From NCBI GenBank assembly GCA_910573755.1, contig CAJTBO010000008.1:1-64000 (forward strand): a stretch of 64,000 bases of DNA, written 5' to 3'. The notes below the pieces were generated by a model, which did not search any database, was not told where the DNA came from, and saw nothing but the letters and a program-made list of their open reading frames with translations. How positions within the stretch are numbered: the first letter of the stretch is position 1; every line of letters starts with the position of its first letter. The translations under genes and the position numbers were made by a program. This DNA is from Lachnospiraceae bacterium. GTDB taxonomy: Bacteria > Bacillota > Clostridia > Lachnospirales > Lachnospiraceae. Positions 39,869 through 48,483 of the stretch are shown in pieces.

Positions 39869-42568
39869 ATGGGAAGGCTTACATTTCTGGATATCTGTTC
39901 GGGGATCGGCGGGTTCCGGCTGGGGCTGGAATGGGCCGGGCATAAGTGTATCGGGTATTGTGAGTATGATAAATTTGCAAGGGCTTCCTATGAGGCCATG
40001 TATGATACGGAGGGAGAATGGAAGGCGGAGGATGTGACGAAGCTGACGCCGGAAGAGATTCCTTATGCGGATGCGTGGTGCTTCGGGTTCCCCTGCTTTG
40101 AGGCCGGGACGCTGGTGATGACGGACCGGGGGTATAAATGTATTGAGGATATTCGGGAGGGAGACAGGGTGCTGACGCATAAGGGCCGGTTCCGCCCGGT
40201 GGTGAGGCCCATGAAGCATAAGGCCGGGGAGATTTATGAGCTGGACGTTTTCGGCGTGGAGAATCTAAGAGTGACCGGGGAGCATCCGTTTCTGGTAAAA
40301 GACGGGGATTCTGCCAAATGGAAAGCGGTACAGGAACTGGAGGCAGGTGATCTGATTGCGGTTCCGGTGAATCGGAAAGCGGAGCTGCCGGAGTGGGACG
40401 GCATTACTTATGAACGGCGCGGGAAGGAGTGCAGGCTGGACGGCCTTGACCTTGGGAGCCGGGATTTCTGGTGGTTCGTGGGTTGTTATATGGGTGACGG
40501 CTGGTATCGTGTCACCAAGAGGAAGAATGCGTCTGATAATTACCGTGTGGTGGTTGCCTGTAATGGGGAAAAGCTGGAACGGCTGAAAAGGCATGTGGAC
40601 GGAATGTTCCGTTACAGCGTGGCGAAGGAACGGACGGTTTATAAGGCGCATTTTACGAATAAAGAGCTGACGGTATTTTTGATGCGGTTTGGGAAAGGCG
40701 CGGGAGGAAAGCGGCTGACGGAGACGGTCTTCAATCTGCCGGAGGATCTGCTGCGGGCGTTTCTGGAAGGGTATTTTGAGACGGACGGGTGTATGGTCGG
40801 TAAGTACCGGCAGGCATCCACGATTTCCAGGGAGCTTGCTTATGGAATACGGGACTGTGTGCATAAGGCGTACCGTATGCCCTGTGCGGTTTACAGAAAT
40901 GAGATGCCGGAGACCTGCGTGATCGAGGGCAGGACGGTACGGCAGCATGATTTTTATACGGTGAGGTTTAAGGAAGGGCGGTCTGACAGGGACGGCTCTT
41001 TTTTTATGGACGGGTATGTCTGGTGCCGTTTCAGGGGCAGCAGGAAGGTCCCGTTTGACGGATATGTCTACAACATGGAGGTGGAAGATGACAATTCATA
41101 CACAGCAGGAGGGCTGGCAGCCCACAACTGCCAGGATATCTCCATCGCAGGGAAGCAGCGGGGGCTTAGAGGGAAGCGAAGTGGGATCTATTACAGCATT
41201 ATTGACCTCATCAAAGGCAAAGAGGAAGGTGATAAGCCCACATACCTACTTGTTGAGAACGTTAAGAACCTGTTATCAGTCAATGCAGGATTCGATTTTG
41301 CCGCCGTTCTCTCTGAAATGGACGAGGCAGGGTATGACGTGCGGTGGCAGGTGCTTAATTCTAAAGACTTCGGAGTCCCGCAGAACCGGGAGAGGGTATT
41401 CCTTATCGCAGTTCTTAGAAGCAGGGGTGGACGGGAAGTATTACCTGTCACCGGAGAAGACGGCGGAGCTCTTAAAGAGGTTATAGGCGGGATGCAGGGA
41501 TACCGGGTGTATGACCCGTCCGGGGTTTCGGTGAGTATCGGGGCGAATGGCGGAGGCATGGGATCGAAGACCGGGCTGTACTGCGTGGGAGATGCAGAGC
41601 CGGGCGGCCGGATATTTGTTGACCAGACGCTGAACCATCCGAAGGTCACAGAGGTTGCCCGGTGCCTGGTGGCACAGTATAATGGCGGGCTGACAAATTA
41701 TGGCAATTCCGGGGTATTGGAGACTGATTCTGCTGTGCAGGAAGCCAGGGCGGTGCTGACGCCGGACCGGGTGGAGAAGCGGCAGAACGGCAGGCGGATG
41801 AAGGAGGCGGGGGAGCCGATGTTTACGCTGACGGCACAGGACCAGCACGGGGTTTATCTGACGGAAGAGGTGTCCGGGGATGTGGAGACGGCGCTGCCGG
41901 TGAGGAACGGCACGAAGCAGGGGTATGACCTGGCTTATCCGGGGGACGGCGTGTGCCTGTCATACCCGAAGAGTGAATCCCGGCGGGGCCGGGTTGGAAA
42001 GGGCTGTTCGCAGACGCTGGATACGGGGTGCATGATGGGGACGGTGACGAAGTGCGGGAAGATTCGGAGGCTGACGCCTCGTGAGTGTTTCCGCCTGCAG
42101 GGGTTCCCGGATGAGCTGTATGAGCGGGCGGCGGCTGTCAATTCGGAGACACAGCTTTACAAGCAGGCCGGGAATGCGGTCACTGCGACGGTGGCTTATG
42201 CGGTGGCCATGGCGCTGCCGGAGAGCCGGGAGCTTCTGGCGCGGACAGAGGCTGTGTGGGAAGAGTTCGGGGATTCCGTGAGGGCGGATGGCTGGAAAGG
42301 CGCTGCCGGTTTTGTGCCGGGGACGGCGTGGGAGGACTTTGGCGATTCTGTCCGGGTTATATCGCGGGAAGATTTCAGCGGCTCTATACGGGATACAGCA
42401 TGGGAAGATTTTTCTGATTCCGTGGAGGAAATGGAAAGCGGAGAATTTAAGGGTTCTGTATCAGATACGGTATGGGATGGTTTTGAAGATATGAAGGATA
42501 TGGAAGCAGGGGATGTGTCCGGGGATTCCGGGGCGGAGCCTGACGGGGAGTTTGATTTTCTGAATTAG
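39869..42568 (+). CDS. C5-cytosine DNA methyltransferase precursor with intein
   Basis: The start at ATG 39869 (GGGGAGGCGG upstream) gives 899 aa; the much longer open frame upstream overlaps the MT-A70 gene and is not used. The N-extein (1-75) has motif I FLDICSGIGGFRLGLEWAG and ends FGFP. The C-extein begins CQDISIAGKQRGL, so splicing restores the motif IV GFPCQ with the catalytic cysteine. It continues with LLVENVKN (VI), VPQNRERVFLI (VIII) and LTPRECFRLQGFP with QAGNAV (IX-X). An acidic tail of repeated WEDFGDSVR-like units (42250-42500) closes the protein. Confidence 0.92.
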   Translation: MGRLTFLDICSGIGGFRLGLEWAGHKCIGYCEYDKFARASYEAMYDTEGEWKAEDVTKLTPEEIPYADAWCFGFPCFEAGTLVMTDRGYKCIEDIREGDRVLTHKGRFRPVVRPMKHKAGEIYELDVFGVENLRVTGEHPFLVKDGDSAKWKAVQELEAGDLIAVPVNRKAELPEWDGITYERRGKECRLDGLDLGSRDFWWFVGCYMGDGWYRVTKRKNASDNYRVVVACNGEKLERLKRHVDGMFRYSVAKERTVYKAHFTNKELTVFLMRFGKGAGGKRLTETVFNLPEDLLRAFLEGYFETDGCMVGKYRQASTISRELAYGIRDCVHKAYRMPCAVYRNEMPETCVIEGRTVRQHDFYTVRFKEGRSDRDGSFFMDGYVWCRFRGSRKVPFDGYVYNMEVEDDNSYTAGGLAAHNCQDISIAGKQRGLRGKRSGIYYSIIDLIKGKEEGDKPTYLLVENVKNLLSVNAGFDFAAVLSEMDEAGYDVRWQVLNSKDFGVPQNRERVFLIAVLRSRGGREVLPVTGEDGGALKEVIGGMQGYRVYDPSGVSVSIGANGGGMGSKTGLYCVGDAEPGGRIFVDQTLNHPKVTEVARCLVAQYNGGLTNYGNSGVLETDSAVQEARAVLTPDRVEKRQNGRRMKEAGEPMFTLTAQDQHGVYLTEEVSGDVETALPVRNGTKQGYDLAYPGDGVCLSYPKSESRRGRVGKGCSQTLDTGCMMGTVTKCGKIRRLTPRECFRLQGFPDELYERAAAVNSETQLYKQAGNAVTATVAYAVAMALPESRELLARTEAVWEEFGDSVRADGWKGAAGFVPGTAWEDFGDSVRVISREDFSGSIRDTAWEDFSDSVEEMESGEFKGSVSDTVWDGFEDMKDMEAGDVSGDSGAEPDGEFDFLN
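40094..41128 (+). mobile_element. 345-aa LAGLIDADG intein in the methyltransferase
   Basis: In frame, 1035 bp long. Block A is CFEAGTLVMTDRGYKCIEDI followed by REGDRVLTH. Block B is VTGEHPFLV (TxxH). The homing endonuclease has two LAGLIDADG-type helices, FVGCYMGDGW and FLEGYFETDG. The C-terminal blocks are GYVYNMEVEDDNSYTAGGLA and then the splice end HN followed by Cys. Nucleophiles are Cys1, Asn at the end and Cys+1, as expected for standard splicing. All key residues are present, so it should splice and may still home. Confidence 0.92.
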
Positions 42569-42604
42569 AAGGTGTGTGGGCCGGTACAGAGGGAGGTGAG
42601 CGCG

Positions 42605-43084
42605 GTGGCGCAGAGAGGGCGGAAGCCGAAGCCTACGGCGGTGAAGGTGCTGGAGGGGAATCCTGGGAAGAGGGGGCTGAATGCGGGGGAGCCGAAGCCG
42701 GAGAAGAAGGCTCCCAGGTGTCCGGCGTGGCTGGAAGCGGAGGCGAAGAAGGAATGGAAGCGGATGGCGAAGCAGATGGAGCGGCTTGGTATCCTGACGG
42801 AGAGTGACATGGCGGCTTTTGCGGGGTACTGCCAGGCGTATGCCAGGTGGAAGGAAGCGGAGGAATATATTTCCGAGCATGGGGCGATCATGGAGACGCC
42901 TTCGGGGTACTGCCAGCAGGTCCCGCAGGTGTCCATTGCGCAGACTTACCTGAAGATCATGAACCGGTTCTGTGAGCAGTTCGGGCTTACGCCTTCTTCC
43001 CGGAGCCGGATTGTGGCGGATGCCGGGGAGGATAAAGAGAGCGACGCCATGGAGATCCTGTTGTTCAAGGGAGGCAGAGGATAG
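42605..43084 (+). CDS. phage terminase small subunit (P27 family)
   Basis: The start at GTG 42605, about nine bases behind GGGAGGTG, gives 159 aa. P27-type marks are QRGRKPKPTAVKVLEGNPGK at the N-terminus, PRCPAWLEAEAKKEWKRMAK and LTESDMAAFAGYCQAYARW. It recognises the phage packaging site and guides the large subunit. The stop overlaps the start of the large subunit gene. Confidence 0.92.
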   Translation: MAQRGRKPKPTAVKVLEGNPGKRGLNAGEPKPEKKAPRCPAWLEAEAKKEWKRMAKQMERLGILTESDMAAFAGYCQAYARWKEAEEYISEHGAIMETPSGYCQQVPQVSIAQTYLKIMNRFCEQFGLTPSSRSRIVADAGEDKESDAMEILLFKGGRG

Positions 43085-44631
43085 TGTTTGACGAGGCGAA
43101 GGCGCAGAGGGCTGTGGAGTTTATCCGCTGCCTGAAACATACGAAGGGGAGATGGCGGGGGCAGGCGTTTGACCTGCTGCCGTGGCAGGAGACGATCATC
43201 AGGGACGTGTTCGGGACGGTGAAGGAGGATGGGTTCCGGCAGTATAATACGGCCTATGTGGAGATTCCGAAGAAGAACGGGAAGTCGGAGCTGGCGGCGG
43301 GGGTGGCGCTTTACATGACCTGCGGGGACAATGAGTGGGGTGCGGAGGTTTATGGGTGCGCTTCGGACCGGCAGCAGGCTTCTATTGTGTTTGATGTGGC
43401 GGTGGACATGGTGGAGCAGTGTCCGGCGTTGAAGAAGCGGATCAAGCCGGTGATGTCGGTGAAGCGGCTGGTGTATAAGCCGACGAACAGTTTTTACCAG
43501 GTGCTGTCTGCGGAGGCTTATACGAAGCACGGGCTGAATGTCCATGCGGTGATCTTTGACGAGCTGCACAGCCAGCCGAACCGGGAGCTGTTTGACGTTA
43601 TGACGAAGGGCTCCGGGGATGCCAGGACACAGCCTTTGTTCTTCTTGATCACTACGGCGGGGACGGACCGGCATTCTGTGTGTTTTGAGCAGCATCAGAA
43701 GGCGGAGGATATCCTATGCGGGAGGAAGGCGGACCCGACATTTTATCCGGTAATCTACGGGGCGGCGGATGATGCGGACTGGACTTCGGAGGAAGTGTGG
43801 TACCAGGCGAACCCGTCCCTTGGGCATACGATTGACATTGGGAAGGTGCGGAATGCGTGTATGAGTGCCAGGGACAATCCGGCGGAGGAAAATATTTTCC
43901 GGCAGCTCCGGCTGAACCAGTGGGTGAAGCAGTCTACACGGTGGATGCAGATGGAGAAGTGGGATGCCTGTGCTTTCCCGGTGGACGAGGGGGAGCTTCT
44001 GGGGCGGGAGTGTTACGGCGGGCTTGACCTGTCCAGCTCTATTGATATCACGGCTTTTGTGCTGGTGTTCCCGCCCAGGGACGATACGGAGAAGTATGTG
44101 TTCCTGCCGTATTTCTGGATACCGGAGGAAAACATGGTGCGGAGGGTGCGGCGTGACCATGTGCCGTATGATGTGTGGGAGAAGCAGGGGTTTCTGGAGA
44201 CTACGGAGGGAGATGTGATCCATTATGGGTTTATTGAGAGTTTTATAGAGGATTTGGGGAAGAGGTTTCACATAAAGGAGATCGCTTTTGACCGGTGGGG
44301 AGCGGTGCAGATGGTTCAGAACCTGGAGGGGCTTGGGTTTACGGTGGTTCCGTTCGGGCAGGGGTTCAAGGATATGTCGCCGCCGTCCAAGAGGCTGATG
44401 GAGCTGGTCCTGGAGAGGAATGTTGCCCACGGCGGGCATCCGGTGCTGCGGTGGATGATGGACAATATTTTTGTGCGGACGGACCCGGCGGGGAATATCA
44501 AGCCGGATAAGGAGAAGTCCACGGAGAAGATTGACGGCGCGGTGGCGGCGATCATGGCGCTTGACAGGGCAATCAGGCATGGAGGAAGTACGGGGAGCGT
44601 GTATGATGAAAGGGGGATTTTGTCCTTTTAA
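43084..44631 (+). CDS. phage terminase large subunit
   Basis: This 515-aa motor has a GTG start overlapping the small subunit stop. The ATPase part has DLLPWQETIIRDVFG (Q-motif side), Walker A EIPKKNGKSELAAGVAL and Walker B HAVIFDELHSQ. The nuclease part includes YGGLDLSSSIDITAFVLVF (first catalytic Asp) and EIAFDRWGAVQMVQ plus EKIDGAVAAIMALDRA. It is of the Terminase_1/YmfN type that packages DNA into HK97-like heads. Confidence 0.95.
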   Translation: MFDEAKAQRAVEFIRCLKHTKGRWRGQAFDLLPWQETIIRDVFGTVKEDGFRQYNTAYVEIPKKNGKSELAAGVALYMTCGDNEWGAEVYGCASDRQQASIVFDVAVDMVEQCPALKKRIKPVMSVKRLVYKPTNSFYQVLSAEAYTKHGLNVHAVIFDELHSQPNRELFDVMTKGSGDARTQPLFFLITTAGTDRHSVCFEQHQKAEDILCGRKADPTFYPVIYGAADDADWTSEEVWYQANPSLGHTIDIGKVRNACMSARDNPAEENIFRQLRLNQWVKQSTRWMQMEKWDACAFPVDEGELLGRECYGGLDLSSSIDITAFVLVFPPRDDTEKYVFLPYFWIPEENMVRRVRRDHVPYDVWEKQGFLETTEGDVIHYGFIESFIEDLGKRFHIKEIAFDRWGAVQMVQNLEGLGFTVVPFGQGFKDMSPPSKRLMELVLERNVAHGGHPVLRWMMDNIFVRTDPAGNIKPDKEKSTEKIDGAVAAIMALDRAIRHGGSTGSVYDERGILSF

Positions 44632-44649
44632 GAAGCGAATTTTTATGAT
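44620..44649 (+). promoter_or_regulatory. promoter of cargo block 1
   Basis: TTGTCC (44620-44625), 18 bp, TATGAT (44644-44649) lies across the end of the terminase gene and faces the XRE gene. The -35 is only moderate and a second TATGAT at 44649 offers an alternative. Confidence 0.4.
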
Positions 44650-44689
44650 ATGATTATATTGAAAATACGATAAGGAAGAAGCAGGTATT

Positions 44690-45580
44690 ATGTGGGATAA
44701 GTCGGAAATCAGATTAGGTGAAAATATAAAAAAATTGAGAAAAATCCACGGGGAAACATTACACGATCTTGCGAAAGTGGTTGATTATGGAAATACGACA
44801 ATTAAAAATTATGAGTCTGGTGAACGTCAACCAGACATTCAGACTTTGCGAGCGATAGCAACTCATTATGGGAAAACTGTAGATGAGTTATTGAATGTAG
44901 ATTTATCGGATTTAACTGCTATGAATTTTACTATAGAAAATAGTAATGAACTTGTAAAAATGCTAGAGATATTATTACCGTTTTCATATTCAGAGACTGC
45001 ACTGAAAAATGCTGATTTCAAAAAGGGATATGATTATTGTAATAGGATATTGGATGCATTTTCTAAAAACGATAGCATACGTGGATCGATATTATCGGAT
45101 TGCTTTGAAGCATTTGGTAAAGCGATTGAGGATGTAGATGAAAATGGAAATTTGAAGGTGCCAGAGGCAGTTGCTAACATGGTCTGGTTGATTTTTCTGG
45201 AATGGACGCAAATATATGATAACGAGATGATTAATGTATACCAGTCATTATTAGTTCCAAGAAAAAAAGATGATATTCCATTTATAAAGAAATTTCTAAA
45301 GTTAAGGGAAAATGAAAGCATTGAGTTAAAACAACGGAAAACAAGTTTTATAAAAGACTTTGATGAACCATTAGCAGAGTTGCTTGCTATGTTGAAAACA
45401 GATATTGCGTGGGTGCAGTTGGCGGATTACTATTTAGCGTTACAGTATATGATTTCGATGATTGATACAGGGCTTAGCCCTGAAATGAATACAACAATAG
45501 GAATGCATATGATGTTGTCATTCTTGCGACAGGGAAATCAGTATGCTTATCGCATGATGGATTTTCTTAATAAGTTTTAA
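44690..45580 (+). CDS. XRE-family regulator with large helical C-terminal domain
   Basis: The 296-aa protein has a Cro/CI-type HTH at residues about 8-65 (RLGENIKKLRKIHGETLHDL, VVDYGNTTIKNYESGERQPD). About 210 residues without a recognised domain follow, mostly helices with FLEWTQIYDNEMINVYQSLL. The codon use is AT-rich (AAA, ATT, GAT), quite unlike the GC-rich terminase and portal genes on either side, so the gene was inserted. A 15-bp palindrome after the gene is a probable operator. Confidence 0.75.
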   Translation: MWDKSEIRLGENIKKLRKIHGETLHDLAKVVDYGNTTIKNYESGERQPDIQTLRAIATHYGKTVDELLNVDLSDLTAMNFTIENSNELVKMLEILLPFSYSETALKNADFKKGYDYCNRILDAFSKNDSIRGSILSDCFEAFGKAIEDVDENGNLKVPEAVANMVWLIFLEWTQIYDNEMINVYQSLLVPRKKDDIPFIKKFLKLRENESIELKQRKTSFIKDFDEPLAELLAMLKTDIAWVQLADYYLALQYMISMIDTGLSPEMNTTIGMHMMLSFLRQGNQYAYRMMDFLNKF

Positions 45581-45614
45581 AATCCAAATAGCTTTGTGTA
45601 TATTTTGCTGTACT

Positions 45615-45657
45615 TTCACATATTGTGAATACCTCATTTTTAAAATTGGTGTATGAT
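45615..45657 (+). promoter_or_regulatory. palindromic operator and promoter
   Basis: TTCACA-TAT-TGTGAA (45615-45629) is a perfect 6+6 palindrome around three bases, just upstream of TATGAT (45652-45657). It precedes the one-TM protein gene and overlaps the -35 zone, so the XRE protein encoded 35 bp upstream may control it. Confidence 0.55.
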
Positions 45658-45723
45658 ATAAGCAAAAGAATACTTAAAAGTGTAGAGAAGGTATTCGCAA
45701 ATAATTTGAAAGGAGCTTTACTA

Positions 45724-46149
45724 ATGGAAAATGAAACTATGTCAGGAAAAAAAGCAGTGGAAGATGCAAAAGAGAAGAAAGATTTAATTGATTTTTTGAA
45801 AGAACATAAAAAATCAATTGTAATTGGCGCAACAACTCTTTGCACGTTGGTGGCAGGGGTATTTATTTTAAAAAATCGAAAGAACATAATAAATGCGACA
45901 GGGGTAAAGGAGATAATTGATAAAAGTATGGAAATATATGAAGATGTAGTTCCTGTGTTGCCAGAAACGATAGAAGCGTCAATAGATAGTGATGTTCCTA
46001 AGAAAATTATTAATGTGCGTGAGCATTTACGAAATCTCCCGAATAATTATAATGCGTCGCAGAGTAAGATTGATTTGGCTGCACAATATGGCATTACTTT
46101 GGCAGAGCACCAAACATGGGTAAATTCTTATCCCAAAACAGTTGCGTAA
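45724..46149 (+). CDS. one-TM hypothetical protein of cargo block 1
   Basis: ATG 45724 behind AAAGGAG gives 141 aa; the frame is open further upstream but runs through the promoter. A charged N-terminus (VEDAKEKKDLIDFLKEHKKS) precedes a single TM helix (SIVIGATTLCTLVAGVFIL), then a cytoplasmic or external helical domain to QYGITLAEHQTW. There is no recognised domain. AT-rich codons match the XRE gene. A membrane effector, superinfection-exclusion factor or anti-host factor is possible but unproven. Confidence 0.6.
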   Translation: MENETMSGKKAVEDAKEKKDLIDFLKEHKKSIVIGATTLCTLVAGVFILKNRKNIINATGVKEIIDKSMEIYEDVVPVLPETIEASIDSDVPKKIINVREHLRNLPNNYNASQSKIDLAAQYGITLAEHQTWVNSYPKTVA

Positions 46150-46203
46150 AAAATAGAAAAATCAACTTATAGGTTTGCACAAAGATTAGTACAGATTTGA
46201 ATG

Positions 46204-46230
46204 GCATCTCTTTGGAGGTGCTTTTCTTTT
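46204..46230 (+). terminator. hairpin closing cargo block 1
   Basis: GCATCTC (46204-46210), loop TTTG, GAGGTGC (46215-46221), then TTTTC TTTT. It lies 25 bp before the portal ribosome site. Late transcription of the structural genes would have to pass it. Confidence 0.6.
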
Positions 46231-46254
46231 GTTCATTTTTAGCAGGAGGTGTGT

Positions 46255-47589
46255 ATGGGGTTAGCTTCGATTTTGGGTATCAGGGGGGCGAGGGATAAGC
46301 CGGAGGACAGTTACGGGAGTACAGCTTATTCTTTTTTGTTTGGGCGGAGCAGCAGCGGGAAGGTTGTGAATGAGCGGACGGCCATGCAGACCACGGCGGT
46401 CTATTCCTGTGTGCGGATTCTGTCGGAGGCGGTTGCTTCCTTGCCGGTGCATTTGTACCGGTATGCGGGGAGGGGGAAGGAGCGGGTGTATGACCATCCT
46501 TTGTATTATCTCTTGCATGACGAGCCGAACCCGGAGATGACTTCTTTTGTGTTCCGGGAGACCTTAATGAGCCATCTTTTAATCTGGGGGAATGCCTATG
46601 CGCAGATCATACGGGACGGCGGGGGCCGGGTGCTGGGGCTGTACCCGCTGCTGCCGGACAAGGTGGAGGTTGACCGGGACGATAAGGGGGAGCTTTATTA
46701 TGTCTATAACCGGTACAGTGACGAGAACCCGAATTTTGGGGAGTACGGCAGGGTGTATCTTGCGCCGGAGGATGTGCTGCATATCCCCGGGCTTGGGTTT
46801 GACGGGCTGGTGGGGTATTCTCCCATTGCTATGGCGAAGAATGCGGTGGGGATGACGCTGGCCTGTGAGGAATATGGGGCGGGGTTCTTTGAGAACGGGG
46901 CCACGCCGGGCGGCGTGCTGGAGCATCCGGGGGTGTTGAAGGACCCGGCGAAAGTGCGGGAGAGCTGGCACGCTGTCTACGGGGGTTCTAAGAATGCGGG
47001 GAAGGTGGCCGTTCTGGAAGAGGGCATGAAGTACCAGCAGATCGGAATTCCGCCGGAGGAAGCGCAGTTTCTGGAGACCAGGAAGTTCCAGGTGGACGAG
47101 ATTGCCAGGCTGTACCGGATTCCGCCGCATATGGTGGGGGATCTGGACAAGAGCAGTTTTTCCAACATTGAGCAGCAATCTTTGGAGTTTGTGAAGTATA
47201 CGCTGGACCCATGGGTGATCCGGTGGGAGCAGTCTTTACAGAAAGCCTTATTGCTGCCCCAGGAGAAGCGGGAGTATTTTGTGAAGCTGAACGTGGACGG
47301 GCTTCTGCGGGGGGATTACCAGAGCCGTATGAACGGGTATTCTGTGGGGCGGCAGAATGGGTGGCTGTCTGCGAATGATATCAGGGAGATGGAGGACATG
47401 AACCCGATCCCGGCGGAAGAAGGCGGGGATCTGTACCTGGTGAACGGGAATCTGTGCAAGTTGGAAGATGCAGGGCTGTTTGCGGGGAAGAACCTGCAGG
47501 AGCAGGAGCCGCCGGACGGGAGGATTTCCCGGCAGGGTTATCCCAGACAGGGCAGTGAGGCATGGGAACATGAAAGCATAAAGGTATAA
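46255..47589 (+). CDS. phage portal protein (HK97 family)
   Basis: The start at ATG 46255, seven bases behind AGGAGG, gives 444 aa. Family features are TTAVYSCVRILSEAVASLPV, LLIWGNAYAQIIRDGGG, VLHIPGLGFDGLVGYSPI and KFQVDEIARLYRIPPHMVGD. Twelve copies would form the DNA gate at the head vertex. The C-terminal 60 residues are hydrophilic. It resumes GC-rich phage codon use after the AT-rich insert. Confidence 0.95.
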   Translation: MGLASILGIRGARDKPEDSYGSTAYSFLFGRSSSGKVVNERTAMQTTAVYSCVRILSEAVASLPVHLYRYAGRGKERVYDHPLYYLLHDEPNPEMTSFVFRETLMSHLLIWGNAYAQIIRDGGGRVLGLYPLLPDKVEVDRDDKGELYYVYNRYSDENPNFGEYGRVYLAPEDVLHIPGLGFDGLVGYSPIAMAKNAVGMTLACEEYGAGFFENGATPGGVLEHPGVLKDPAKVRESWHAVYGGSKNAGKVAVLEEGMKYQQIGIPPEEAQFLETRKFQVDEIARLYRIPPHMVGDLDKSSFSNIEQQSLEFVKYTLDPWVIRWEQSLQKALLLPQEKREYFVKLNVDGLLRGDYQSRMNGYSVGRQNGWLSANDIREMEDMNPIPAEEGGDLYLVNGNLCKLEDAGLFAGKNLQEQEPPDGRISRQGYPRQGSEAWEHESIKV

Positions 47590-47621
47590 AGGCATAAAAG
47601 CAGAATAAAGGAGTTTTGGAA

Positions 47622-47654
47622 GCTGGCAGTCGGAGATATCTGGCGGCTTTTTTT
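47622..47654 (+). terminator. terminator-like hairpin before the head protease
   Basis: GCTGGCAG (47622-47629) and CTGGCGGC (47640-47647) pair except at one position, then seven T residues. It shows that hairpins of this kind also stand between structural genes where no cargo is present. Confidence 0.45.
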
Positions 47655-47715
47655 ATGCGTCGATTTACGAGAATCGGCGGGAAGTGTTTGGAAAATCGGG
47701 AAGTGAGGTGCAGGG

Positions 47716-48423
47716 ATGAAGCGGAAGTTTTGGAACTGGATACGGAATGAGACGGACGGGGAGAGGACTTTGGTATTGAATGGGGAGATTTCGGATGAGA
47801 CCTGGTACGGGGACGAGGTGACGCCGGCGCTGTTCCGGAAGGAGCTGGATGCAGGGACGGGGGATATCACGGTCTGGATCAATTCTCCGGGCGGGGACGT
47901 TTTTGCGGCGGCGCAGATTTACAACATGCTGATGGAGTACAAAGGGGATGTGACGGTGAAGGTGGACGCTCTGGCGGCTTCGGCGGCGTCTGTGATCGCC
48001 ATGGCTGGGACGGAGGTCCTGATGTCCCCGGTGGGTATGATGATGATCCATAATCCCATGACGATTGCCATTGGGGATTCCAAGGAGATGCAGAGGGCCG
48101 GGGAGATGCTGGACGAGGTGAAGGAGAGCATCATGAACGCCTATGAGATTAAGACGGGCATGAGCCGGGCGAGGATTTCCCATCTGATGGATGCGGAGAG
48201 CTGGTTTAATGCGAAGAAGGCGGTGGAGCTTGGTTTTGCGGACGGGGTTCTGCATGAAGGGGAAGTCACGAAAGATTCGGTGAGAGGCGCGGAGCCGGAG
48301 GGCATGATGTTTTCGCGCATGGCGGTGACTAATTCCCTGCTGTCCAAGCTGGTGCCGAAGGAGCCGGAAAAGAGGGTTCCGGTGGAGCAGTTGAAGAAGC
48401 GGCTGGGGCTTTTGCGGCATTGA
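47716..48423 (+). CDS. ClpP-type head maturation protease
   Basis: This 235-aa protease starts behind AAGTGAGGTG. It has ClpP/S14 marks: VWINSPGGDVFAAAQIYNML, the catalytic Ser in ALAASAASVIAMAG, and the catalytic His in MMMIHNPMT. It removes the delta domain of the capsid protein during head assembly. The C-terminal 60 residues are basic and may serve as a scaffold-like extension. Confidence 0.92.
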   Translation: MKRKFWNWIRNETDGERTLVLNGEISDETWYGDEVTPALFRKELDAGTGDITVWINSPGGDVFAAAQIYNMLMEYKGDVTVKVDALAASAASVIAMAGTEVLMSPVGMMMIHNPMTIAIGDSKEMQRAGEMLDEVKESIMNAYEIKTGMSRARISHLMDAESWFNAKKAVELGFADGVLHEGEVTKDSVRGAEPEGMMFSRMAVTNSLLSKLVPKEPEKRVPVEQLKKRLGLLRH

Positions 48424-48483
48424 GTTTTCGGAGTGGTCATGGGCTACGGCGGTCTGTGAACCGGCAGAGCAGGGGAAGGCTGT

